Assembly: GCA_963807775.1 (NCBI GenBank)
Contig: CAWECY010000015.1
Location: forward strand, 1 to 64,000
Reading direction: 5' to 3'
DNA length: 64,000 nt
From: Bog-473 sp963807775
GTDB lineage: Bacteria > Actinomycetota > Acidimicrobiia > Acidimicrobiales > RAAP-2
Shown here: positions 55,926-64,000 of the stretch, in pieces
Numbering within the stretch: position 1 is the first letter of the stretch
How the letters are laid out: every line of letters starts with the position of its first letter
Position numbers and translations under genes: made by a program
Notes under the pieces: generated by a model
What the model was told of the DNA's origin: nothing
The model's input: only the letters and a program-made list of their open reading frames with translations
Databases searched by the model: none

Positions 55926-56765
55926 TCAGCTGGATCGGCGCGGTCCGTCCGGGGCGTTGTAGACCGACGACGAGCGCCGTATGGCCCGGGCCTCCAACCG
56001 GAAGAGTCGGTTCTTCACCACGTTGTTGGGGCGATCCCAGCGGGACCCCGCCCTGGTGATCACCGACAGACAGTCCAGGAGTTGGACCCCACCCTCCCAG
56101 TTGATCAGTTCTTGGCCCACGCAGTGCAGGCCCTTGTGCTCGCACGCTTCGGCCACCCGGGCGGCGGTGACACTCGGGGCCCGCCAGTGCGCACCCCGGT
56201 AGGCCCCGGTGCGCAGCAGCGCGGCCCGGGCGGGGATCGGGAGATGGTCGAGAGAACTCTGCAATGGGGCCAAGGCACGGGCGGAACGCTGGTACGTGCC
56301 GTAGTTTGAGTGATGGAGGAAGGCCACCCCCTCAGACGTGAGCACACGGGCCAGTTCGTCGAGGTAGCCCGAGAGGACTTCGATCTCCACGTGGACCAGG
56401 GAGTCGAAGCTGAAGGCGAAGTCAATGGAGGCATCGGCCACCATGGGGAGGGTCACTCCGTCGTTCACCTCGAATCGTGCGCCGGGCCGATCGGCGAAGC
56501 GTTCCCGGCAAGCCTCAATGCATTTGGGGGTGACGTCGACGCCGATAAGGGTGTCGCAGCGTTCGAGGAGGAACTCGGTCCAGCGCCCGAAGCCCGGGGC
56601 AATCTCGAGAATCGAAGCGGCGGGGAGGAAGTGCTGGATCCTCGGGTAGATGCAGCCGTACCACTGCGCCGTGGCGCCACCCCAGGGCTTGGACCACGGC
56701 TCGCCGGCCAAGCGCCAGTCGTAGTCCTCGTTCCATCGGTCGAGGTTTTCCTCGATACTCGGCAC
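55926..56765 (-). CDS. SAM-dependent methyltransferase (class I)
   Basis: The GTG at 56765 (PSIEENLDRWNEDYDWRLAG) is taken because upstream sequence in the same frame overlaps the divergent GT4 gene and looks non-coding. About 279 residues: ASILEIAPGFGRWTEFLLER (motif I), LIGVDVTPKCIEACRERFAD, DASIDFAFSFDSLVHVEIEV and EGVAFLHHSNYGTY. The N-terminal WNxxYDW and the HHSNYG segment are typical of methyltransferases in LPS/EPS clusters. It converges on the previous methyltransferase gene with a gap of 12 bases. Confidence 0.82.
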   Translation of the reverse strand: MPSIEENLDRWNEDYDWRLAGEPWSKPWGGATAQWYGCIYPRIQHFLPAASILEIAPGFGRWTEFLLERCDTLIGVDVTPKCIEACRERFADRPGARFEVNDGVTLPMVADASIDFAFSFDSLVHVEIEVLSGYLDELARVLTSEGVAFLHHSNYGTYQRSARALAPLQSSLDHLPIPARAALLRTGAYRGAHWRAPSVTAARVAEACEHKGLHCVGQELINWEGGVQLLDCLSVITRAGSRWDRPNNVVKNRLFRLEARAIRRSSSVYNAPDGPRRSS

Positions 56766-56940
56766 AGCGCTCCTCAGCGTCGTGGTGGCGGCCGGCGACA
56801 CACTACCCCCGGCCCACGAGGCCGGATCCCGGCCGAAAACTCCTGCCGGACGACCAAAGAATCGCTTCGAGTCACCGCTATACTTTTGGCAGAGGGGACC
56901 AGGGTCGCTCGCCGAGGGTGGGACAGGCCCGAATGGATCT

Positions 56941-58200
56941 ATGCCAGCGACGCCTGAAATCCAGCCAGGATGCGTCGGCTCGGTTATCGGGCGTGCCGGC
57001 GTGCCCGCCCGGAGACTCAGGGGGTGCCGGGTCGTCGCCACGTCGATGACCGCACGGCTCCTGCTCGCCCGCCAACTCCACCTCCTCCGAGGCGTCGATT
57101 GGACGGTCGTGACCGGTGACGCCTTCGAAGACGCCCCGGCGGACCTCGAGGTCGATGTGGTGGCGATGCGCCGCGAGATGGCGCTCTCGGACTTCTCCTC
57201 GTTCCTCGAACTCCTTCGCCTCTTTCGCGCCAAGCGCTTCGATTTCGTCCAGACCCACACGCCCAAGCCGTCGTTGCTCGGACTACCGGCGGCCCGTTTG
57301 AGCCACACACCGTCGATCTACACGATCCACGGATCGCTGTACTTCAAGGGCAACGGTCGGCTGGCCAACGTCGCCGGTTGGTGTTTCGAGCGCTGGTGCT
57401 GCACATGTGCCACCCGTGTCGTGGTCCAATCGCGCGAAGACGAGGTCGTCCTCCCCAAGGTCAGGATCTGCTCGGCCAAGAAGCTCTCCCTCGTGGGCAA
57501 CGGCATCGCCACCGCGCACTTCGCCGCTCCGGTCGAACCGGCGACGCTGCCCCGCCCCGGCCGAGACGAGGGCGCGGCCCGGCGGGCCGACGCGTGGCCG
57601 GTGGTCCTCATGGTCAGCCGGCTGGTGCGCGAGAAGGGGTGCCACGATTTTCTGACCATGGCCCGCCGTCTTAAGGATCAGGCCCGCTTCGTCCACGTTG
57701 GTCCGCTCGAAGCGGACCAACGTGATGCGATCTCGTCATCCGAAGTGGCTTCGGCCGCCGACATCGTGACCTTCGTCGGTGCGGTCGACGATGTCCGTCC
57801 CTACCTCGCCGCGGCCGACATCGTGGTCCTCCCGTCGTACCGGGAGGGCATCCCTCGCGCCGTCATGGAGGCGGCGGCCGCGGGCCGACCGGTGGTGGCC
57901 TACGAGATCCGCGGGGTGCGCGAAGTCATCGAGCCTTCCAGTGGTCTCCTGGTCCCTCGAGGTGACGTCGAGGCGTTGGGGGACCTCGTGGCCGAATTGG
58001 TCGCGGACCCCGAACGACGGCGCGCCCTGGGGGAGCGCGGCCAGCGCTGGGTGCTCGACCACTTCGACGAAGACGGTGTCGTTGACCGACTGGAGGCGCT
58101 CTACCGCGAGCTGTTGCCCCCGTCACCGCCGCGGCCGGTCGGCCCGCAGGGCGCGGGTCCTGCCCCGAGCGCCCGGTCGGGCGCGTTGGGCGGTGCGTGA
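56941..58200 (+). CDS. Family 4 glycosyltransferase, WcaJ-partner/PglA-like
   Basis: The ATG at 56941 (MPATPEIQPGCVGSVIGRAG) begins a 419-residue GT-B enzyme. The N-terminal domain has FDFVQTHTPKPSLLGLPAAR, a signature of the PglA/WbpU subgroup, and SIYTIHGSLYFKGN. The C-terminal domain has VVLMVSRLVREKGCHDFLTM and the EGIPRAVMEAAAAGRPVVAY motif with the conserved Glu pair. It is followed by a coupled deacetylase and methyltransferase (58193-59555). It probably adds an early sugar to undecaprenyl-PP-linked glycan. Confidence 0.86.
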   Translation: MPATPEIQPGCVGSVIGRAGVPARRLRGCRVVATSMTARLLLARQLHLLRGVDWTVVTGDAFEDAPADLEVDVVAMRREMALSDFSSFLELLRLFRAKRFDFVQTHTPKPSLLGLPAARLSHTPSIYTIHGSLYFKGNGRLANVAGWCFERWCCTCATRVVVQSREDEVVLPKVRICSAKKLSLVGNGIATAHFAAPVEPATLPRPGRDEGAARRADAWPVVLMVSRLVREKGCHDFLTMARRLKDQARFVHVGPLEADQRDAISSSEVASAADIVTFVGAVDDVRPYLAAADIVVLPSYREGIPRAVMEAAAAGRPVVAYEIRGVREVIEPSSGLLVPRGDVEALGDLVAELVADPERRRALGERGQRWVLDHFDEDGVVDRLEALYRELLPPSPPRPVGPQGAGPAPSARSGALGGA

Positions 58201-58954
58201 GGTGACCCCCATCGTCTGTCTGACCGTCGACGTGGAGGACTGGTACGAGGGCATGGAGGCGCTCGGCCACCCGTTGCCGCGGCCCAGCGACGCCCGTAGC
58301 GGCCTTGAGGCCCTAATGGGGGTCCTCGACGGCCTGGACGTCGCGGTCACCCTGTTCACCATCGGCAACTATGCGGCAACGGTACGAAAGGAGTTGGCCG
58401 CCCTGGCGGCCGGCGGTCATGAGATCGCCAGTCACGGCCCGGACCACGGTCGGCTGCCGAATGATGCGAAGGGACTCGGCGAATGGCTCCGCCGGGGCCG
58501 AGAGACGCTCGAGGAGCTCGTGCAGCGCCCGGTCCGGGGGTTCCGCTCGCCCCGCTTCGACATCCCGCCTGCCGTGGGTCTTTCTCGCTTTCGAGGCCTG
58601 TTGGTCGAGGCCGGGTTCGACTATGTCTCAGACACCTCGTGCCTCGGGCCGACGTCGCCCATCAGCGAGCTACCCGTCTTAGTGAGAGGCCACCGGCTGG
58701 CCATCGGTGGGGGCAGCTACCAGCGCTTCTTGCCGTCGACTCTGGTGCACTCCTCGATCGAGCAAGCGACTGGACCGGCGGTCTGTTACTACCACTCCTA
58801 TGATTTCGGAGCCACGCTCCCGGCGCTGCGTTCGACGAGGTCACCCGCCGTGGTCAAGCAGCTGCTCGGGAGGGGTCGTATCAAAGCGAAATTCACAGAG
58901 ATCTTGACCACCTACGGAAGTGAGGCGTGCCGGCATGTCGCAAGCGCGATTTGA
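58193..58954 (+). CDS. Polysaccharide deacetylase, DUF3473/XrtA-associated type
   Basis: The NodB-like domain begins CLTVDVEDWYEGMEALGHPL, whose DVEDW motif is typical of the deacetylases found with XrtA/EpsH exopolysaccharide clusters. The metal His pair is in HEIASHGPDHGRLP (SHGxDH), and RGFRSPRFDIPPA is the next motif. It removes acetyl groups from N-acetyl sugars in a polymer or lipid-linked chain. A GTG at 58193 overlaps the GT4 gene end; a second at 58202 is possible. About 253 residues. No exosortase is seen in this window. Confidence 0.85.
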   Translation: MREVTPIVCLTVDVEDWYEGMEALGHPLPRPSDARSGLEALMGVLDGLDVAVTLFTIGNYAATVRKELAALAAGGHEIASHGPDHGRLPNDAKGLGEWLRRGRETLEELVQRPVRGFRSPRFDIPPAVGLSRFRGLLVEAGFDYVSDTSCLGPTSPISELPVLVRGHRLAIGGGSYQRFLPSTLVHSSIEQATGPAVCYYHSYDFGATLPALRSTRSPAVVKQLLGRGRIKAKFTEILTTYGSEACRHVASAI

Positions 58955-59555
58955 CACCTACTTCCACCGCCGGGCTAACCGGTTCTCGAGTTTCTACCGG
59001 AGCGAGCCGGTGGCCCGAGCCCTGGGCCGCGGCCCGCTGTTCGACCGCCTCCGCTATGCCGTCGACACGGTCGTTGTGCTCGGAGCACGCAAGGTCTTAG
59101 ACGTCGGCTGCGGCAGCGGACCCCTGTTCGAACCGCTGGCCGAACACGGTGTGGAGGTGACCGGGATCGACCCGGCGGAGGCGATGGTGGCCCTGGCCCG
59201 GGAGAAGGCGAAAGCCGCCCCGACGCTGGTCACGGTGGAGCAACGGGGCTGGGAGGAGATCGAAGAACACGACGCCTACGACGTGGCCGTCGCCCTGGGG
59301 GTCTTCGACTACGTCGACGACCCGGCGGACCTGCTCGGACGTATGAGCCGCGCCGCGTGCCACGTTGTGGGGTCGTTCCCCGCCCCGGGTCTCCGCCTCC
59401 AGTTGCGCAAGGTGCGCTACGGCGCCCGCGGTGTCCACGTCCATCCCTACAGCGAGGTCGATCTCGAGGCCCTGGCGTCCACGTGCGGGCTCGAAATCGC
59501 CGAGCAGCGCCAGCTCGGGCGCGCCGGGTACGCCGTGCACTTCGCTCGGACGTGA
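58935..59555 (+). CDS. SAM-dependent methyltransferase (class I)
   Basis: The start is the ATG at 58935 (MSQARFDTYFHRRANRFSSF), 20 bases inside the deacetylase gene. The 206-residue protein has KVLDVGCGSGPLFEPLAEHG (complete motif I), VTGIDPAEAMVALAREKA and DVAVALGVFDYVDDPADLL. The C-terminal HPYSEVDLEALASTCGLEI segment is normal for the fold. It is the last gene of the GT4-deacetylase-methyltransferase operon. Confidence 0.85.
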   Translation: MSQARFDTYFHRRANRFSSFYRSEPVARALGRGPLFDRLRYAVDTVVVLGARKVLDVGCGSGPLFEPLAEHGVEVTGIDPAEAMVALAREKAKAAPTLVTVEQRGWEEIEEHDAYDVAVALGVFDYVDDPADLLGRMSRAACHVVGSFPAPGLRLQLRKVRYGARGVHVHPYSEVDLEALASTCGLEIAEQRQLGRAGYAVHFART

Positions 59556-59562
59556 GGACACC

Positions 59563-60654
59563 ATGGCGCATCGGCGGACCCTCGGCCCACCCCAACGCAG
59601 GGGCGCGCCCGAGCCGGGGACCGGGTGGTCCTCACCGTGGACGCGGGGTGCAGCACTGGCCGCGGTGACGGTGTTGGCGGTGCTCGCCGCTTCGTGCAGC
59701 TCGTCGACTCCCACCGCTCACCACAGTGCCCACTCGACCTCCGGGCGGACCACCACGTCTCGTCCTTCCGTGCCGACCTCGACGTCGTCCACCTCGTCGT
59801 CATCGTCGTCATCGTCGGCGGGTGCGGGGACCACGACGACGACCGCGGCCTTGGCCATCACCAGTGCCGGGTCGGCGGCGGCCGTCGCCGGCAGCCCTTT
59901 CCAGTTCCAGGTGACGACCACCTGTGCTTCCGTCCCGGCCATCACCGCCGGACGACTTCCTGTCGGGTTCAAATTCGTCGATCAGGCGAACTGCTCGGCG
60001 ACGATGTCAGGGACGGCGAGCCGCCTCGAGTCCGGCACCCATGTCGTTGTCATCACCGCGGCCAACGGGCTGGCGACCGTGACACAGCAATTCGGACTCA
60101 CGGTCGATGCGGTGCCGATCCTTCGGGCCAAGCGCACCCTCAGTGCCACGGTCGGCGTCCCCCTCAATGTCGTGGTGGCCACCTCGCACGGGCTCCCCGT
60201 CCCCAGGGTATCGACCGCCTCGGCGCTCCCTCCGGGGCTCACCCTGGCCAGTGTCGGGTCCGGCACCGCGGCCCTCATGGGCACACCTGCGGGCGGCACC
60301 GGCGGCGTGTACCCCATCTCGATCGTCGCCACCAACGGCGCGGGGCCCCCGGTCACCGCAACGCTGCTCGTCACGGTCCTCCAAGCCCCGAGGATCACGG
60401 CCGTCCCCGCGGTCACGGTCACCGCCGGCGCCCCCATGGCCCCATTGACCATCTCGGTCGTCGGAGCACCGGTCCCAAGCCTGCGGACATCGGGTTTGCC
60501 CAAAGGGCTCTCCCTCGTCGCCTCGGGGAGCGGGACCGCTGTCGTGAGCGGTACGCCGGCCACGACCAGCACCGGCGTGCACACCGTGACCCTTCGGGCC
60601 CAGAACCGCGTCGGGATCGCCACGGGGACCCTGTCGCTGATCGTCCAGCGCTAA
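59563..60654 (+). CDS. Lipoprotein with Ig-like (He_PIG-type) repeats
   Basis: The ATG at 59563 gives a basic N-terminus, a hydrophobic stretch and a lipobox (AVLAASC, about residue 45), followed by a Ser/Thr-rich linker (about 48-92) that is probably glycosylated or extended. Three or four repeats of about 80 residues follow, each with a pattern like SGLPKGLSLVASGSGTAVVS, GTP and a Val-rich strand, the putative-Ig (He_PIG) type found in surface proteins. It is probably anchored on the outer face of the membrane. It starts 7 bases after the methyltransferase gene. Confidence 0.78.
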   Translation: MAHRRTLGPPQRRGAPEPGTGWSSPWTRGAALAAVTVLAVLAASCSSSTPTAHHSAHSTSGRTTTSRPSVPTSTSSTSSSSSSSSAGAGTTTTTAALAITSAGSAAAVAGSPFQFQVTTTCASVPAITAGRLPVGFKFVDQANCSATMSGTASRLESGTHVVVITAANGLATVTQQFGLTVDAVPILRAKRTLSATVGVPLNVVVATSHGLPVPRVSTASALPPGLTLASVGSGTAALMGTPAGGTGGVYPISIVATNGAGPPVTATLLVTVLQAPRITAVPAVTVTAGAPMAPLTISVVGAPVPSLRTSGLPKGLSLVASGSGTAVVSGTPATTSTGVHTVTLRAQNRVGIATGTLSLIVQR

Positions 60655-60855
60655 AGGTCCCCCTCGGCGAATCCACCTCGGGCTGGGCCCGGGACGCACG
60701 ATGTTTTCACAGGTGGCCGCCATGGCAGGGGGGTCCTCCCCACAGTAGGCTGCGGCGTCTCAGGCACGCATGCCCCGGTCCTATCGCCGGCGAACCCGAC
60801 CAATTGGCATGCCGGGCAATCGACAGCTGGTGGTTGGCGAATAGAGGGGAGCTTC

Positions 60856-63800
60856 GTGGGCACGACGTACGCACTGGTGGGCGGGGCGATGCCCTTCGGG
60901 CAAACCAAGGCCGACGGCCGGCATTGGCGGGGCCTCGGGCAACTGGCGCTGGCGGCGGCGTTGGCCGTCGGATTCCTCTCCTTGCTACGAGCTCCCGCCC
61001 TAACGCTCGGCACCCCGGCCCGACCGGCTGCTCCCTCCGTCCATGGACCGGGCGCCCTGTCGTTCCGCGTGGGACCTTCCGGCGCCCTCGAGGTCGCCGC
61101 AGGGTCCACGGATGCGCTGCGGGTCGTCCCGGCAGGCTTCGGCCGGGGCGCCATCCGCCCGCTCGAGAGCACCGCCACAGCTGCACGGGGAGTCGCGGCG
61201 ACATATGACCAGGGGGCGCTCTCAGTGTGGTACTCGCACCGCGGCGATGCCCTCGACCAGGGATTCACGGTCACTCGCCGACTCCCCGGCGAGGCCGACA
61301 AGGTCGTCATCGCCATGGCGACGTCGGGAGCCCTGCGCCCAGAGCTCGAAAGCCCCAGTAGCCTCACCTTCGAAGGGTCAAAGGTGCCGGCGATCACCTA
61401 CTCGTCGCTCAAGGTGACCGACGCGACCGGCAGGGTCCTCCCCGCTCGCCTCGGCGTCTCGGGCACCAGTGTGCGCATCATGTTCAACGACCGACACGCC
61501 GTGTATCCCGTGCGGGTCGATCCGTGGATCCAGCAGTCGTTGCTCACGCCGCCGGCCGGCTCTCAAGCCTTCGGTTCGGCGCTCGCGACGTCGTCGAACG
61601 GAACGACGGTGCTCGTTGGCGACCCCTACGCCAACCTGGCCACCGTGTACACCTTCAGCGGCGGATCGTGGTCCTCGGGCGTCGCGCTCGACGCCGCCAG
61701 CGGGGGTCGGCGCGTTCGGCACGTCGGTGGCCCTGTCGTCGAACGGGGCGGTCGCCCTGGTCGGCGATCCGTACGGTGGCGGGGGGACTGGGGCGGCGAC
61801 CGTCTACACCTTGACCGGCGGGGTGTGGTCCTCGGGCGTGAAGCTGACAGCGCCGGCGGAAGCCGGCGAGTTCGGGATGTCGGTGGCGCTCTCAGGGACC
61901 GGAACGACCGCTCTGGTGGGGGACCCCGTGGGCGGGGACAACGGCACCGGCGCGGCGACCGTGTACAGCTATAACACCACGTGGAATAGCGGCACCTCCT
62001 TGACGGTGCCGTCCAGTCCCATCCCGGAGGCGTTCGGGACCTCGGTGGCGTTGTCGAATACCGGTTCGATCGCACTGGTGGGTGACCCGGATGCGGGGGC
62101 ATCAGAGCACGGACTGGTTACCTCGTTCTCGGGAACCAGCTGGGAGACCTCGCAGCAGATCGCCCCCACGGGCACTGGTGGTTTCGGCAGCTCGGTGGCC
62201 GTGTCGAGCTCCGGGACGACCGCGGTCGTCGGTCAGCAGACGTACCTGCTCACCGGTACGGCCATTGCGGGGAGCGCGGGCATCTACGCCGGATCGGGGA
62301 CCGGCTCGACGATCACCTCGTGGACCAAAACGTCGACGCTGACCGCTCCCAGCGGTTCGAATGCGTTCGGCAGCTCAGTGGCCATCACCGCTGCCGGGAC
62401 CGAGGCTCTCGTGGGTGATCCGACGGGTGGCGGGGGCACCGGCGCGGCCAGCAGCTACAGCGCACCTTCGGGCACGTGGTCCGCCACTACCACCGCCACT
62501 GCGTTCACGCCCCCCCCCTACCCCGGGGCCTTCGGTACCGCGGTCGCCGTGTCCGGTGACGCGTCAAGCGCCTTCGTCGGAGATGCGTTGGGCACCGACG
62601 TGAACTTTGCTCTCGAAGGCACGGTGACCGCGTACACCGCCAACGGGAGGTGGTGGAACCTCGGGACCGTCGCCGTCCCACCAGCGAATGCCAGCTCATT
62701 CGGCACCACCCTCTCGATGTCATCGGCGGGCACGACGGTGCTCGAAGGCGATGTGAGCGGAGACGCCGAAGGGACCGCGTCCGTTTATACCTACAACGGC
62801 TCGACACTCAGCACACCTAGCGTCCTCACACGTCCCGCCGGCGCCAGCGCATTCGGGACGGCAGTGGCGATTTCGGGGAACGGGTCGACCGCTGTCGTCG
62901 GTGATCCGGGCAGCTTCGACGCGACAACCAGCACAGGCGGCACGGCGACCGTGTACACCGTGACCGGGTCAGGGTGGTCTTCAGGGACCGCCTTGGCGGT
63001 ACCGTCCACCGCGGCTCGAGTTCGGGAACTCGGTGGCGATCTCCGCCAGCGGGAACAAGATCCTAGTGGGAGACCCGGAGGGCGGCGAGAACGGCACCGG
63101 CGCGGTCACCGAGTTCACCCTGAGCGGCGGCACCTGGTCGCCGGGGACCGCACTTTCGACGCCGGCGAACACGTACAACTTCGGCACGACGGTGGCCCTT
63201 TCGGCCAACGGCGACGTGGCCCTGGTCGCCGACCCCGGGCCCGCAGCACCCGGCGGTGGGTCGGTGATCCCCTACACCCTCGGTGACGGGATCCTCTCTG
63301 AGGGGAATCCGCTTCCGACACCGGTCGATGCCTCGACGTTCGGCACGGCGCTTGCACTGTCCCAGACGGGCAATGTGGCGCTCGTCGGGGACCCGGCGGG
63401 CGGTTCGTCGGGCGCCGGTGCCGCGACCGTCTTCACCGACAACGCCGGCTCCTGGGTACAAAACGCCTCGTTGACCCCCGTCGGCACCTCCGCCCAGTTC
63501 GGCGCCTCGGTGGCCCTATCAGCCAGCGGAGAAATCGCACTGGTCGGTGATCCCGGGGCACAGACCTACGGCACGACGACGGTCTATGACTTCGACGGAT
63601 CCTGGTCGGTCGGGACCCCGCTCACGGTCACCCCGAACGCCGAAACGTTCGGGACGGCGGTGGCGCTCTCGGCGGACGGGACGATCGCTGCGGTCGGGGA
63701 CCCCGACGGTGGCCTCTCGGGCGGAGCGGTGACCGTCTTCTCGCTCGATGCTACGACCGCGGCGACCATTCTCAGTGCCTCGGCGAATCCGTCGCCCGCC

Positions 63801-64000
63801 CCGACTGGCACGCCCGTCACCTATTCGGCCACTGTCTCCGCAGGGAGTGGTACGCCCACGGGCACGGTGACCTTCAGCACCGGACTCATAACCTTGTGCA
63901 CGGCGACCCTCTCCGGGGCAACGGGGAGTTGTGTCGCCAGCGATACCCCGGTCGGCATGGGCACGGTGTTCGCGAGCTACTCGGGCGACGCTGACTACAC
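60856..64000 (+). pseudogene. Secreted FG-GAP-like beta-propeller protein with Ig-like domain, two apparent frameshifts, runs off the window
   Basis: The GTG at 60856 after GGGGAG starts a protein with a signal-anchor segment (LAAALAVGFLSLLRAP, about residues 33-50) and a first domain of about 180 residues. Repeats of about 55 residues follow with the core FGTSVALSSNGAVALVGDP (FG-GAP/integrin-like propeller blades). The frame shifts by +1 near 61705 (in a GGGGG run) and again near 63012, and the third frame stays open to the window end, where an Ig-like Big_3_5 type domain begins (SANPSPAPTGTPVTYSATVS). The repeats continue perfectly across both shifts, so sequencing errors or recent mutations are likely. 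Probably a surface adhesin or matrix protein. Confidence 0.75.

Noticed and set aside
56766..57308. N-terminal extension of the methyltransferase at 55926-56765
   Set aside because: The extension overlaps the divergent GT4 gene and has unnatural composition. The conserved EENLDRWNEDYDW segment begins at the GTG at 56765.

Overview
The window is high-GC, with GTG/TTG starts, ATGA-coupled genes and gene families (YfhO, GT-C enzymes, He_PIG-like and FG-GAP-like surface proteins, IS21/ISL3/IS1595/ISAzo13 elements) that suggest an actinobacterium, probably of the Acidimicrobiia type. The phylum is a fair inference; the class is a guess. No rRNA, tRNA or ribosomal gene is present to settle it.

Two kinds of DNA alternate. 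The first is an exopolysaccharide/surface-glycan locus: polytopic GT-C-like proteins (1846-3843, 13814-15379, 17618-20080, 52680-54035), family 2 and family 4 glycosyltransferases, a CapD/WbpM-type nucleotide-sugar dehydratase, an SDR epimerase, a formyltransferase, five SAM methyltransferases, a polysaccharide deacetylase, a Wzy-like membrane protein and two unusual Wzz/BY-kinase-like co-polymerases (37115-38995 and 46171-50172). The co-polymerases have lost the P-loop residues and carry Asn-Gly-rich repeats, about 700 residues long in the second. A lipoprotein and a secreted beta-propeller-like protein close the window.

The second is nested insertion sequences. At 5590-13366 an IS3 element is split by an IS21 element, which is split by a RIT element (three tyrosine recombinases, 78-bp perfect inverted repeats). 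At 22931-32161 an ISL3 element with an exact 8-bp target duplication holds an IS3 (itself split by an IS110) and an IS21 (holding an IS1111-type element and an IS5 element). This nest separates a methyltransferase from the formyltransferase/epimerase/dehydratase genes that probably formed one operon with it. At 39.8-46 kb lie an IS1380 fragment, a group II intron remnant split by ISAzo13, a second ISL3 remnant split by a decayed second copy of the IS1111-type element, and two IS1595 fragments. In several cases removing the inserted element restores the outer reading frame, so the order of insertion can be read directly.

Other genes: a rhomboid-like protease probably cut at its 5' end by the IS3 element, a Kv-like channel with an atypical selectivity filter, and several small unknown ORFs. 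Noteworthy observations are the paired pseudokinase co-polymerases with NG repeats, two IS1111-type copies sharing one target heptamer and a covarying hairpin with different loops, and a 30-bp palindrome at one edge of the RIT element.
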